A DNA stretch of 64,000 bases from Streptomyces caniferus. Its GTDB lineage: Bacteria > Actinomycetota > Actinomycetes > Streptomycetales > Streptomycetaceae. Each line of letters opens with the position of its first letter. Position 1 is the first letter of the stretch. Below, piece after piece: positions 19,605-30,459 of this stretch. The DNA is taken from contig NZ_BLIN01000002.1 in assembly GCF_009811555.1 (NCBI RefSeq), positions 434,001-498,000 on the forward strand. The letters are read 5' to 3'. The notes under the pieces are model-generated. The model searched no databases, was not told the DNA's origin, and worked only from the letters and a program-made list of their open reading frames with translations. The translations under genes were made by a program, and so were the position numbers.

Positions 19605-19765
19605 GCGACGGCAGAAACGGAGAGACACGCGGAAATCCGGCCCGTCCCGGCCGGAAAGTCCGCAGGTCCGCACCGGAAACCGGCCACCTAGTAGCTTCCT
19701 ACGACTTTCCGGCTTGGGTTTCCGCACGATAGGTGCCGAGCCGGGCCGTCACTTACCGTGTGCCG

Positions 19766-20512
19766 GTGAACACGCAAGCCGGAGAGCCCCGCAGACCCCC
19801 TTTCCATGCCGAGGCCGCCCGCCGGCTGCGCGAGGCCCTCGGGATGACCCCCGCCCATGTCGCCTACGGAATTCGGGCCGCCTTCGGCATACCGATATCG
19901 CCGGCGACGGTGGCGTCCTGGGAACGGGGGGAGAGCGCCCCTTCGGAAACCGAACTGACCGCGCTGGCCGGCGCCCTGTGGTGCGCGCCGGGCGATCTGC
20001 TCGACACCCCGGGCACCCTGCGCGAATACCGCCTGGCCCTCGGCCTCGCCACCGCGGACCTCGCGCTGCGCATCGGCATGGACCGGGCCGCGTACGAACG
20101 TCTGGAGGCCGGCGGGAAGTGGAGCGGCAACGACCGGCAGGCGGCGGCGCTCGCCGCGCTGATGGATCTGCCGCTGCCCGCGCTGATCCGCTTCACCGGC
20201 CGGGACGGGACACTGGCCGACCTGCTGACCAGCGCCGCCACCACCCGATGGCAGGCCTATGTGCGGCCGGTCGGCAAGGTCGTCCCGCTGCCCAAGGCGC
20301 GGCTCCAGGGCATCCTGCAGGAACTGCACAGCGAATATCAGGCGACCATGACGGCTACGCTCAACTGGAGCGGCTCGGGCAGCGCCGAGGAATCCGGCCG
20401 CGCGGGGCGTGCCTTTCTCGACGGCATCCTGGCGGAATTCTGGGCGCGGGCCGGCGAACGGCACCCCCACGAAACCCCTCCCTCTGCCCCGCGGTCCCCG
20501 GGTCATCCCTGA
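19766..20512 (+). CDS. XRE-family helix-turn-helix regulator
   Basis: About 248 residues if GTG 19766 is the start (VNTQAGEPRRPPFHAEAARRLRE); in-frame GTGs at 19733 and 19760 are alternatives and none has a clear ribosome site. The N-terminal region carries an XRE-type DNA-binding fold (MTPAHVAYGIRAAFGIPISPATVASWERGESAPSE can be read as helices with a recognition helix at SPATVASWERG). A second, weaker helix-turn-helix-like stretch follows (LGLATADLALRIGMDRAAYERLE), so the protein may have two related modules. The C-terminal half is unrecognised. Its position after the sugar importer suggests, but does not show, that it controls that operon. Confidence 0.8.
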   Translation: MNTQAGEPRRPPFHAEAARRLREALGMTPAHVAYGIRAAFGIPISPATVASWERGESAPSETELTALAGALWCAPGDLLDTPGTLREYRLALGLATADLALRIGMDRAAYERLEAGGKWSGNDRQAAALAALMDLPLPALIRFTGRDGTLADLLTSAATTRWQAYVRPVGKVVPLPKARLQGILQELHSEYQATMTATLNWSGSGSAEESGRAGRAFLDGILAEFWARAGERHPHETPPSAPRSPGHP

Positions 20513-20684
20513 GACGCCCCGTCGGCCCCAGGGCGGACGGCCGTCCGTCCAGAGAATGACACCGGGCGCGGTCATGGCACTTCCGGCCGGTGCGGCTTTC
20601 GGTCCTTGCGGCCGAGGCCCGAGCCGACCTGTGCATTCGAGAATGAGGACATCGCATTTTCCGTCCCTTCTCCAGGAGTTCCCC

Positions 20685-21485
20685 GTGCCCCACGCGGCTG
20701 CCTTTCCGGGTTTCCCCGGTTCCCCCGCCCCCGCTCGCGCCGACGCCGCCGTCGCCGCCCGCGCCACGGATCTGAGCAAGGTCTACGGCCAGGGGGAGAC
20801 CCGCGTGGTCGCGCTGGACTCCGTCTCGGTCGAGTTCGGGAAGGCCCGCTTCACCGCGATCATGGGCCCGTCCGGCTCCGGCAAGTCCACGCTGATGCAC
20901 TGCATGGCCGGGCTGGACGCGATCTCCTCCGGTTCGGCCCGGATCGGTGACGTGGAGCTGGCGTCGCTGAACGACAAGCAGCTGACGCGGCTGCGCCGGG
21001 ACAAGATCGGCTTCATCTTCCAGGCGTTCAACCTGCTGCCGACGCTGACCGCGCTGGAGAACATCACGCTGCCGATGGACATCGCGGGCCGTAAGCCGGA
21101 CCGGGAGTGGGTCAGCCGTGTCATCGAGACGGTCGGCCTGTCCGGGCGGCTGTCGCACCGGCCGGCCCAGCTCTCCGGCGGCCAGCAACAGCGGGTGGCG
21201 GTCGCGCGGGCGCTGGCCGCCCAGCCGGAGATCATCTTCGCGGACGAGCCGACCGGCAACCTCGACTCCCGCTCGGGCGCCGAAGTGCTGGGCTTCCTGA
21301 GGGAGTCGGTGCGGGCGATGCAGCAGACGGTCGTGATGGTCACTCATGACCCGGTCGCCGCGGGCTATGCGGACCGGGTGGTCTTCCTCGCCGACGGCCA
21401 TATCGTCGAGGAGCTGCACGAGCCGACCGCGGACACCGTCCTGGACCGGATGCGGCTCTTCGAGGCCAAGGGCCGTACGAGCTGA
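20685..21485 (+). CDS. ABC exporter ATPase, MacB/LolD type
   Basis: 266 residues. GTG 20685 has AGGAG (20674-20678) 6 bases upstream; the open frame extends further back but that part is not conserved. Walker [11 protein letters not shown]-loop [18 protein letters not shown], signature [15 protein letters not shown], Walker [13 protein letters not shown] and switch His in VTHD are all present. The Q-loop wording is typical of MacB/LolD (type VII) transporters. It pairs with the FtsX-type permease that follows 69 bases later. Substrate unknown; in Streptomyces such pairs often relate to peptide or drug efflux or envelope stress. Confidence 0.94.
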   Translation: MPHAAAFPGFPGSPAPARADAAVAARATDLSKVYGQGETRVVALDSVSVEFGKARFTAIMGPSGSGKSTLMHCMAGLDAISSGSARIGDVELASLNDKQLTRLRRDKIGFIFQAFNLLPTLTALENITLPMDIAGRKPDREWVSRVIETVGLSGRLSHRPAQLSGGQQQRVAVARALAAQPEIIFADEPTGNLDSRSGAEVLGFLRESVRAMQQTVVMVTHDPVAAGYADRVVFLADGHIVEELHEPTADTVLDRMRLFEAKGRTS

Positions 21486-21554
21486 CGCCCGGCACACCGC
21501 ACCACCGCGCTGCCCTTCATCCCGAGCCACCGGACCAGGACTGACACCACCACC

Positions 21555-24104
21555 ATGCTGCGAACCGCCCTGCGCAACGTGCTTGCGCACAAAGCCCGAT
21601 TGATGATGACCGCACTCGCGGTCCTGCTCGGCGTCGCCTTCGTCGCCGGCACCCTCATCTTCAGTGACACCGTCGGCTCGGCCGTCAAGAAGGCGTCCGA
21701 GAAGAACCTCGACGGGGTGGCCGTCTCCGTCCAGGCCCAGGCCCAGGCCAACACTCCGGCCACCGGCAAGGACGGCAAGCGGACCACCCTTGTCGACGAA
21801 AAGCTGGCGGACACCATCCGCGCGCTGCCCGGCGTGCAGTCCGTACGCCGCAACGTCATCGGCACGGCCACCGTCGCCGGCCCGGACAATGTGCCGCTCG
21901 GCAACGACTGGCAGAACCTCGCCGCCAACTTCCAGCCGGACAAGGACGGCTACGACGCCCGCTACCCGCTGATGCAGGGCCGCGGACCGACCGCCGACGA
22001 CGAGATCGCGCTGGACGAGAAGACCGCGAAGGCGTCCGGCCACAAGATCGGTGACTCCGTGCGGCTCGCCACCGACGGCCCGGTGCTGACGAAGCGGCTG
22101 GTCGGCACCGTCACCACCGACGACCCGCAGGTGACCGCGGGCGGCAGCCTGACGCTCTTCGACACCGCCACCGCGCAGAAGCTGTTCCTGCGCCCCGGTC
22201 AGTTCGACGAACTGGTGATCGGTGCCGCGCCCGGCGCCGACCAGCAGGCGCTGACCGCCAAGATCCGCGAGGTGCTGCCGAAGAACCGCGCCACGGCGAC
22301 CAGCGGCACCGAGCTCGCCGCCGAGCAGTCCGAGCGGGTCGCCGGGCAGAACAAGGCCCTGACCCAGACGCTGCTGATCTTCGCCGGGATCGCCCTGTTC
22401 GTCGGCGTCTTCATCATCGCCAACACCTTCACCATGCTGATCTCCCAGCGCAGCCGGGAGATCGCCCTGATGCGCGCGATCGGCGCCTCCCGCCGTCAGG
22501 TCGTGCGCTCGGTACTCGCGGAGGCGGCCCTGCTGGGCCTGATCTCGTCGGCCGTCGGATTCACGCTGGGCATCGGCCTCGCCGTGGGTCTGCGGGCGGT
22601 ACTCGAAGCCAATGGCGCGGGCTTCCCGGCCGGACCGGTCGTCATCAGCCCGGCCGCGGTGCTCTCCGCGCTCGGTGTGGGCGTCGTGGTGACCGTACTG
22701 GCCGCCTGGCTGCCGTCCCGCAAGGCGGCGAAGATCGCCCCCGTGGAGGCGCTCAACACCGTCGAGGCGCCGCCGGCACTGCGCAGCCTGGTGCTCCGCA
22801 ACTCCCTCGGCGCGGTCATCACCGGCCTCGGCATCGCGACCATGTGCTACGTCTCCACGCTGAAGAAGAGCGACGACCTGCCGATCGCGATGGTGGGCGG
22901 AATGCTGACGCTGACCGGCGTCATCATCCTCGCGCCGCTGCTGTCCCGGCCGCTGGTCTCGCTGGCGGGCATCGTCACCACCCGGCTCTTCGGCATCAGC
23001 GGCAAGCTGGCCAAGGAGAACACGCTGCGCAACCCCCGCCGTACGGCGGCAACCGCTTCGGCGCTGATGATCGGCCTCACCCTGATCACCGGTATGACGG
23101 TCGTCGGGAACTCGGCCGGGCAGGCCATGGACAAGATGACGGCCCAGGGACTGAAGGCCGACTACAAGATCGGGACCACGTCCTCCGGCCTGGACCCCGA
23201 GCTGTCGCAGAAGGTGGCGGACATCCCGGGCGTCGAGGCGGCGGCTCCGCTGCGCAATACGGGCTTCGAGACCCCTGATGCCATCATGGGCCTGATGGGC
23301 ACCGACCTCAGCACGATCGGCAAGGTCGCCCAACTGGACTTCACCAGCGGTTCGTTGACGGGCGCTGGAGGCAACGACATCGCGGTCTCCCAGGAGATGG
23401 CCAAGAAGAAGGGCTGGCACACCGGCGACACCCTGGACGCCACCTTCTTCGACAAGAAGAAGGCGAAGCTCAAGATCGTCGGAATCTTCGCGGACAACCA
23501 GCTGGTCGGCGACTCGATCGGCGCCGCCTCGCTGGCAGCACCGCACCAGCTCGTGACGAGGGTCGAGACACTGCTGGTGAAGGCCCAGGACGGCCCGTCG
23601 GAGGGGCTGGAGAAGCAGATCCGGCACGCCCTCGGCGACAGCCCGCTGCTGAAGGTCCAGGACCACGCCGAGCTGCGCAAGGAGAACGCCGGGAGCATCG
23701 ACATGGTGGTCAACATCTCCTACGGGCTGCTGGGCATGGCCGTCATCATCGCGGTGGTGGGCGTCGTCAACACCCTCGCCATGTCGGTCTTCGAGCGGAC
23801 CCGCGAGATCGGGATGCTGCGGGCGATCGGCCTGGCCCGCAGCGGCATCAAGCAGATGGTCCGGCTGGAGTCGGTGGTCATCGCGCTGTTCGGCGCGGGC
23901 CTGGGCATCGCGGTGGGCATCTTCTGCTCCTGGGCCACCGGCAACCTGGTCAGCCAGGGCCTGCCCACCTACGAGCTGCTGCTGCCCTGGGGCCGGCTCG
24001 CGCTGTTCGTACTGATCGCGGCGGCCGTGGGAATGCTGGCCGCGCTCTGGCCGGCCCGCCGGGCGGCCCGGCTGAACATGCTGGAGGCCATCGGCGCCCA
24101 GTGA
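21555..24104 (+). CDS. ABC exporter permease with two FtsX/MacB domains
   Basis: 849 residues. N-terminal membrane helix at about 15-40 (LMMTALAVLLGVAFVAGTLI), a large extracellular region, then three helices of a first FtsX domain (QTLLIFAGIALFVGVFIIAN onwards, with the conserved SQRSREIALMRAIGASRRQV loop), a second helix-extracellular-FtsX unit ending with VFERTREIGMLRAIGLARS and the last two helices. The duplicated layout gives eight or more membrane segments, as in actinobacterial DUF214-type permeases. It works with the ATPase just upstream. Confidence 0.93.
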   Translation: MLRTALRNVLAHKARLMMTALAVLLGVAFVAGTLIFSDTVGSAVKKASEKNLDGVAVSVQAQAQANTPATGKDGKRTTLVDEKLADTIRALPGVQSVRRNVIGTATVAGPDNVPLGNDWQNLAANFQPDKDGYDARYPLMQGRGPTADDEIALDEKTAKASGHKIGDSVRLATDGPVLTKRLVGTVTTDDPQVTAGGSLTLFDTATAQKLFLRPGQFDELVIGAAPGADQQALTAKIREVLPKNRATATSGTELAAEQSERVAGQNKALTQTLLIFAGIALFVGVFIIANTFTMLISQRSREIALMRAIGASRRQVVRSVLAEAALLGLISSAVGFTLGIGLAVGLRAVLEANGAGFPAGPVVISPAAVLSALGVGVVVTVLAAWLPSRKAAKIAPVEALNTVEAPPALRSLVLRNSLGAVITGLGIATMCYVSTLKKSDDLPIAMVGGMLTLTGVIILAPLLSRPLVSLAGIVTTRLFGISGKLAKENTLRNPRRTAATASALMIGLTLITGMTVVGNSAGQAMDKMTAQGLKADYKIGTTSSGLDPELSQKVADIPGVEAAAPLRNTGFETPDAIMGLMGTDLSTIGKVAQLDFTSGSLTGAGGNDIAVSQEMAKKKGWHTGDTLDATFFDKKKAKLKIVGIFADNQLVGDSIGAASLAAPHQLVTRVETLLVKAQDGPSEGLEKQIRHALGDSPLLKVQDHAELRKENAGSIDMVVNISYGLLGMAVIIAVVGVVNTLAMSVFERTREIGMLRAIGLARSGIKQMVRLESVVIALFGAGLGIAVGIFCSWATGNLVSQGLPTYELLLPWGRLALFVLIAAAVGMLAALWPARRAARLNMLEAIGAQ

Positions 24105-24132
24105 CCCCCTGACCGCCACCCCCCACCAAGGC

Positions 24133-24166
24133 GGCGCGCCTGCCCTCGACAGAGGACAGGCGCGCC
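24133..24166. terminator. Hairpin between the exporter permease and pfkA
   Basis: GGCGCGCCTGCCCTC (24133-24147) pairs with GAGGACAGGCGCGCC (24152-24166) with a single mismatch, between converging genes. It overlaps the first of three tandem repeats. Likely a bidirectional terminator. Confidence 0.75.
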
Positions 24167-24222
24167 GTTGGTGTTTCCGGGAAGCCGTTGGTGTTCCGGA
24201 AAGCCGTTGGTGTTTCCGGGGA
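24164..24222. repeat. Three tandem copies of a 19-20 base unit
   Basis: GCCGTTGGTGTTTCCGGGAA at 24164-24183, a 19-base variant at 24184-24202 and a third copy at 24203-24222. They lie downstream of both converging genes, ending 10 bases before the pfkA stop. Such arrays vary in number between strains; function unknown. Confidence 0.85.
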
Positions 24223-24231
24223 GCAGCGGGC

Positions 24232-25257
24232 TCAGAAGACCGACTCGGCCTCGTCCATCCGCCACTCGGGCACCGTCTTGAGCTCGGTGACCGCCTCGTG
24301 CAGCGGCACCATCGTGATGTCGGTGCCGCGCAGCGCGGTCATCTTGCCGAAGTCGCCGCGGTGCGCGGCCTCGACGGCGTGCCAGCCGAAGCGGGTGGCG
24401 AGCACCCGGTCGTACGCGGTGGGGGTGCCGCCGCGCTGGACGTGGCCGAGGATGACCGGGCGGGCCTCCTTGCCCAGGCGCTTCTCCAGCTCGACGGCGA
24501 GGTGGTTGCCGATGCCGGTGAACCGCTCGTGTCCGAACTGGTCGATGGCGCCCTTCTTGTAGTCCATGGTCTCCTCGGCCGGGTGGGCACCCTCGGCGAC
24601 ACAGACGACCGCGAACTTCTTGCCCCGGGCGAACCGCTCCTCGACCATCTTGACCAGGTCGTTCACATCGAAGGCACGCTCGGGCAGACAGATGCCGTGG
24701 GCGCCGCCGGCCATGCCGGACTCCAGCGCGATCCAGCCCGCGTGCCGTCCCATCACCTCGACGACCATGACCCGCTGGTGCGACTCCGCGGTGGTCTTGA
24801 GGCGGTCGATCGCCTCCGTCGCGACCCCGACGGCGGTGTCGAAGCCGAAGGTGCGGTCGGTGGAGGAGATGTCGTTGTCGATGGTCTTGGGGACGCCGAC
24901 GACCGGCATCCCGGCGTCCGCGAGCATCCGGGCGGCGGTCAGGGTGCCCTCGCCGCCGATCGGGATCAGGACGTCGATGCCGTAGTCCTTGGAGAGGTCC
25001 TTGGACTTCTCGCAGGCCTCCCGGAGCCGGTTGCGCTCCAGCCGGGACGAGCCGAGGATGGTGCCACCGCGGGCGAGGATGCCGCTGACCGCTTCGAGGT
25101 CGAGCTTGCGGTAGCGGCCTTCGAGCAGTCCCTTGAAACCGTCCTCGAAGCCGATGACCTCGTCGTCGTGTCCGGTGAGGGCGCGGTGGACAACAGACCG
25201 GATCACAGCATTCAGGCCAGGACAGTCGCCGCCTGCGGTGAGGACTCCGATACGCAT
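24232..25257 (-). CDS. pfkA: 6-phosphofructokinase, ATP-dependent
   Basis: 341 residues; phosphorylates fructose 6-phosphate to fructose 1,6-bisphosphate. ATG at 25257 (MRIGVLTAGGDCPGLNAVI) with AGGAGAC upstream; the open frame continues further but the family begins here. Residues that decide the phosphoryl donor are Gly104 (GGEGT) and Lys124 (VPKTIDND). This mixed combination is known from the ATP-dependent enzyme of S. coelicolor, whereas pyrophosphate-dependent relatives have Asp104. It is divergent from pta, with 234 bases between the two starts. Confidence 0.96.
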   Translation of the reverse strand: MRIGVLTAGGDCPGLNAVIRSVVHRALTGHDDEVIGFEDGFKGLLEGRYRKLDLEAVSGILARGGTILGSSRLERNRLREACEKSKDLSKDYGIDVLIPIGGEGTLTAARMLADAGMPVVGVPKTIDNDISSTDRTFGFDTAVGVATEAIDRLKTTAESHQRVMVVEVMGRHAGWIALESGMAGGAHGICLPERAFDVNDLVKMVEERFARGKKFAVVCVAEGAHPAEETMDYKKGAIDQFGHERFTGIGNHLAVELEKRLGKEARPVILGHVQRGGTPTAYDRVLATRFGWHAVEAAHRGDFGKMTALRGTDITMVPLHEAVTELKTVPEWRMDEAESVF

Positions 25258-25416
25258 CGTGCTGTGTCTCCTGTGCTCGCTGTTGGTTCGTGTGAGCCGG
25301 TCCGATTGTTTCACGGGCCGGCCGACCGTCCCCCTCCTCCACAGACCCCACCCCTTACTGTCCTCGCACGGACTCCGCAAGGGAAACTGGGAGAGCGACT
25401 TAGCTACACACGCAGG

Positions 25417-25444
25417 TATTGTCAAGAGGGGCAAGCCCACAATA
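25417..25444. promoter_or_regulatory. Inverted repeat TATTGT-N16-ACAATA between pfkA and pta
   Basis: Arms at 25417-25422 and 25439-25444, 48 bases before the pta start and 160 before pfkA. The region is unusually AT-rich for this window. It may be an operator or overlap the pta promoter; no known consensus is recognised. Confidence 0.4.
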
Positions 25445-25491
25445 ACGGCTTAATTTGACCTTGTAGCCATCGATGGGATGGGAGAGCACGC

Positions 25492-27588
25492 GTGACGCGC
25501 AGCGTGTACGTGACCGGGATCGACCGCGGCGACGGCCGCCAGGTCGTCGAGCTGGGGGTCATGGAACTGCTGACCCGCCATGTCGACCGGGTGGGGGTCT
25601 TCCGCCCGCTGATCCACGACGACGGACCCGACCGGCTGTTCGATCTGCTGCGGGCCCGCTACCGGCTCACCCAGTCCCCCGACACCGTGTACGGCCTCCG
25701 CTACGAGGAGGCTGCCGCCCTCCAGGCCGAACGCGGCACCGACGAGCTGGTCTCCCGGCTCGTCGACCGCTTTCACGCCGTGGCCAGGGACTATGAGTAC
25801 GTCCTGGTCCTCGGCTCGGACTATTCGGCCACCAGCCTCCCGGCCGAGCTGAACCTCAACGCACGGCTCGCCAACGAGTTCGGCGCCGCCGTGCTGGCCG
25901 TCGTCGGCGGCCAGGGCCAGGAGGCCGAGTCCGTGCGCGCCGAGGCCCGCAACGCCTACCAGGCCTACCACTCGCTGGGCTGCGACGTCGTGGCCATGGT
26001 CGTCAACCGGGTCGCCCCCGAGCACCGCGAGGCGGTCGTCGACCGCCTCTCCGCCCGGCTCCCGGTGCCCTGCTACGCGCTCCCCGAGGACGGCTCGCTC
26101 TCCGCGCCGACCGTCGGCCAGATCGTGCACGCCCTCGGTGCCGAGGTGCTGCTCGGCGACGATTCGGGCCTGGCCAGGGACGCCCGGGACTTCGTCTTCG
26201 GCGGCGCCATGCTGCCGACCTTCCTCAAGGCGCTGACCCCCGGCGCGCTCGTGGTGACCCCCGGCGACCGGGCGGACCTGGTCATCGGCTCGCTGGCCGC
26301 GCACAGCGCCGGCGCCCCGCCGATCGCCGGGGTGCTGCTCACCCTCGACGAGAAGCCCGGCGCCGACATCATGGCGCTGGCCGCCCGGCTCGCCCCCGGC
26401 ACCCCGGTCGTCTCCGTCCCCGGCGGCTCCTTCCCGACCGCGGCCGAGCTGTTCGCGATCGAGGGCAAGCTGAACGCCGCCTCGCCGCGCAAGGCGGAGA
26501 CCGCGCTCGGCCTGTTCGAGCGGCACGTGGACACCGTGGAGCTGACGAACCGCATCTCCGTCGCCCGCTCCGGCCGGGTCACGCCGATGATGTTCGAGCA
26601 CGAGCTGATCGAGCGCTCCCGCTCCGGCCGCCGCCGCGTGGTCCTCCCGGAGGGGAGCGAGGAGCGGGTGCTGCGGGCCGCCGATGTGCTGCTGCGCCGC
26701 GATGTCTGCGATCTGACGCTGCTGGGCGAGGAGGAGCCGATCCGCAAGCGCGCCGCCGACCTGGCCATCGACCTGGCGGGCGCCCAGATCATCGACCCGC
26801 AGACCTCCGAGCTGCGCGACCGGTTCGCCGAGCGCTACGCCGAGCTGCGCGCCCACAAGGGCGTCAGCATCGAGCTGGCCTTCGACGTGGTCGCGGACGT
26901 CTCCTACTTCGGCACCCTGATGGTCCAGGAGGGGCTGGCCGACGGCATGGTCTCCGGCGCGGTGCACTCCACGGCCGCCACCATCCGGCCCGCCTTCGAG
27001 ATCATCAAGACCAAGCCGGGCGCCCAGATCGTCTCCTCGGTGTTCTTCATGTGCCTGGCCGACCGCGTCCTGGTCTACGGCGACTGCGCGGTCAACCCGG
27101 ACCCGAACGCCGAGCAGCTGGCGGACATCGCCATCCAGTCGGCCACCACCGCCGCCCAGTTCGGCGTCGAGCCGCGGATCGCGATGCTGTCGTACTCCAC
27201 CGGCACCTCCGGCTCCGGCGCGGACGTCGACAAGGTCCGCAAGGCCACCGAGATCGTCCGCGAGCTGCGCCCCGATCTGCTGGTCGAGGGTCCGATCCAG
27301 TACGACGCGGCGGTGGACGCGGCGGTCGCGGAGACCAAGCTCCCGGAGTCCGACGTGGCCGGCAAGGCCACCGTGCTGATCTTCCCCGACCTCAACACCG
27401 GCAACAACACCTACAAGGCCGTGCAGCGCTCGGCCGGTGCGGTCGCCGTCGGCCCCGTCCTGCAGGGCCTGCGCAAGCCGGTCAACGACCTCTCGCGCGG
27501 CGCCCTGGTCCAGGACATCGTCAACACCGTGGCCATCACCGCCATCCAGGCGCAGGGCGCCCGCCCCGGCGCCGGCCACACCGCCTGA
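25492..27588 (+). CDS. pta: Phosphate acetyltransferase, long form
   Basis: 698 residues. Converts acetyl-CoA and phosphate to acetyl phosphate and CoA; paired with ackA. GTG 25492 follows GGAGAG (25481-25486). The N-terminal part (to about 210) is a P-loop-like BioD-type domain without a clear Walker motif, then a DRTGG-type domain (about 215-330), then the catalytic PTA_PTB domain (from about 370, HELIERSRSGRRRVVLPEGSEERVLRAADVLLRR; later MLSYSTGTSGSG and LIFPDLNTGNNTYKAVQRSAGA). The three-domain form is typical of actinobacteria and enterics, and the N-terminal part is regulatory in relatives. ackA follows after 44 bases. Confidence 0.96.
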   Translation: MTRSVYVTGIDRGDGRQVVELGVMELLTRHVDRVGVFRPLIHDDGPDRLFDLLRARYRLTQSPDTVYGLRYEEAAALQAERGTDELVSRLVDRFHAVARDYEYVLVLGSDYSATSLPAELNLNARLANEFGAAVLAVVGGQGQEAESVRAEARNAYQAYHSLGCDVVAMVVNRVAPEHREAVVDRLSARLPVPCYALPEDGSLSAPTVGQIVHALGAEVLLGDDSGLARDARDFVFGGAMLPTFLKALTPGALVVTPGDRADLVIGSLAAHSAGAPPIAGVLLTLDEKPGADIMALAARLAPGTPVVSVPGGSFPTAAELFAIEGKLNAASPRKAETALGLFERHVDTVELTNRISVARSGRVTPMMFEHELIERSRSGRRRVVLPEGSEERVLRAADVLLRRDVCDLTLLGEEEPIRKRAADLAIDLAGAQIIDPQTSELRDRFAERYAELRAHKGVSIELAFDVVADVSYFGTLMVQEGLADGMVSGAVHSTAATIRPAFEIIKTKPGAQIVSSVFFMCLADRVLVYGDCAVNPDPNAEQLADIAIQSATTAAQFGVEPRIAMLSYSTGTSGSGADVDKVRKATEIVRELRPDLLVEGPIQYDAAVDAAVAETKLPESDVAGKATVLIFPDLNTGNNTYKAVQRSAGAVAVGPVLQGLRKPVNDLSRGALVQDIVNTVAITAIQAQGARPGAGHTA

Positions 27589-27632
27589 CCCGGCCGCTCC
27601 TCCCGTCCCCGCACCCCATCGGAAAGCCCTCC

Positions 27633-28868
<1,236 letters not shown>

Positions 28869-28929
28869 CACTCGGTGTTTCCGCCTACCGAAATATTCCG
28901 CCGCTAAACAAACCGATAGGATTCTGCGC

Positions 28930-30357
28930 ATGCGCCGTTCCAAAATCGTCTGCACCCTGGGCCCCGCCGTCGACTCCTACGACCAGCTGAAGACGCTGAT
29001 CGAGGCAGGCATGAATGTGGCCCGTTTCAATATGAGCCACGGGACCCAGCCGGAGCACGAGGAGCGGTACCACCGCCTCCGCAAGGCCTGCGAGGAGACC
29101 GGCCGCGCCGTCGGCGTCCTGGCCGACCTCCAGGGCCCCAAGATCCGCCTGGAGACCTTCGCCGACGGCCCCGTGGAGCTGGTACGCGGCGACGAATTCG
29201 TCATCACCACCGAGGACGTCCCCGGCGACCGCACCATCTGCGGCACGACGTACAAGGGCCTGGCCGGCGACGTGTCCAAGGGCGACCCGGTCCTGATCAA
29301 CGACGGCAACGTCGCGCTCCAGGTCGTCGAGATCGACGGCCCCCGGGTGCGCACCATCGTCATCGAGGGCGGGGTCGTCTCCGACCACAAGGGCATCAAC
29401 CTGCCCGGCGCCGCGGTGAACGTGCCCGCGCTGTCCGAGAAGGACATCGAGGACCTCAAGTTCGCCCTGAAGATGGGCTGCGACATGGTCGCGCTGTCCT
29501 TCGTGCGGGACGCCAAGGACGTCCAGGACGTGCACCGCGTCATGGACGAGGTGGGCCGCCGGGTCCCGGTCATCGCCAAGGTCGAGAAGCCGCAGGCGGT
29601 CGCCAACATGCAGGAGGTCGTGATGGCCTTCGACGCCGTCATGGTCGCCCGTGGCGACCTGGCGGTCGAGTACCCGCTGGAGAAGGTCCCGATGGTGCAG
29701 AAGCGCCTGGTGGAGCTGTGCCGCAGGAACGCCAAGCCGGTGATCGTCGCGACCCAGATGATGGAGTCCATGATCACCAACTCCCGGCCGACCCGCGCCG
29801 AGGCGTCCGATGTCGCCAACGCCATCCTCGACGGCGCCGACGCGGTCATGCTCTCCGCCGAATCGTCCGTCGGCGCCTACCCGATCGAGACCGTCAAGAC
29901 GATGTCGAAGATCGTCGAGGCGGCCGAGGAGGAGCTGCTCTCCAAGGGTCTGCAGCCGCTGGTGCCCGGCAAGAAGCCGCGTACGCAGGGCGGTTCGGTG
30001 GCCCGCGCGGCGTGTGAGATGGCGGACTTCCTGGACGGCAAGGCGCTGATCGCCTTCACCAAGTCCGGTGACACCGCCCGCCGGCTCTCCCGCTACCGCG
30101 CGGCCCAGCCGATCCTGGCCTTCACCACCGAGGCGTCCACCCGCAACCAGCTCACGCTGAGCTGGGGCGTCGACGCCTTCGTCGTGCCGCACGTCGACAA
30201 CACCGACGCCATGGTCGACCTGGTGGACGCCGAGCTGCTCAAGCTCAAGCGCTACAGCGAGGGCGACACCATGCTGATCACCGCCGGTTCGCCCCCCGGC
30301 GTCCCCGGCACCACCAACATGGTCCGCGTGCACCACCTCGGCGGCGAGCAGTCCTGA
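28930..30357 (+). CDS. pyk: Pyruvate kinase
   Basis: 475 residues. Phosphoenolpyruvate + ADP to pyruvate + ATP. ATG 28930 with TAGGA (28916-28920) upstream; the longer open frame before it overlaps ackA and is not conserved. Family landmarks: MRRSKIVCTLGPAVDSYDQL, FNMSHGT, ADLQGPKIRLE, the catalytic AKVEKPQA and MVARGDLAVEYPLEKVPMVQK, ATQMMESM and SAESSVGAYP. The C-terminal effector domain is complete. It follows ackA by 61 bases in the same direction and ends at a strong terminator, so pta-ackA-pyk may be partly co-transcribed. Confidence 0.97.
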   Translation: MRRSKIVCTLGPAVDSYDQLKTLIEAGMNVARFNMSHGTQPEHEERYHRLRKACEETGRAVGVLADLQGPKIRLETFADGPVELVRGDEFVITTEDVPGDRTICGTTYKGLAGDVSKGDPVLINDGNVALQVVEIDGPRVRTIVIEGGVVSDHKGINLPGAAVNVPALSEKDIEDLKFALKMGCDMVALSFVRDAKDVQDVHRVMDEVGRRVPVIAKVEKPQAVANMQEVVMAFDAVMVARGDLAVEYPLEKVPMVQKRLVELCRRNAKPVIVATQMMESMITNSRPTRAEASDVANAILDGADAVMLSAESSVGAYPIETVKTMSKIVEAAEEELLSKGLQPLVPGKKPRTQGGSVARAACEMADFLDGKALIAFTKSGDTARRLSRYRAAQPILAFTTEASTRNQLTLSWGVDAFVVPHVDNTDAMVDLVDAELLKLKRYSEGDTMLITAGSPPGVPGTTNMVRVHHLGGEQS

Positions 30358-30373
30358 CGCCTCCCGGCACGCG

Positions 30374-30421
30374 AAACGGCGGTGGGCCGCCCCCCTGAGG
30401 GGGGCGGCCCACCGCCGTTTT
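30374..30421. terminator. Strong bidirectional terminator after pyk
   Basis: A 22-base perfect stem (30374-30395 with 30399-30420) around a TGA loop. The arms begin AAACGGCGGTGGGCC and end GGCCCACCGCCGTTT, followed by another T at 30421. It lies 17 bases after pyk and 39 before the end of the converging gene. Confidence 0.93.
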
Positions 30422-30459
30422 CCGCGGCTCCCGAACGGGTCGGTGGCCCGGGGCGTTCC

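Noticed and set aside
20361..24119. A 1252-codon minus-strand frame opposite the ABC exporter genes
   Set aside because: His/Asp/Gly/Arg-rich reading with no family motif; the plus strand has complete ABC ATPase and FtsX-type permease motifs.
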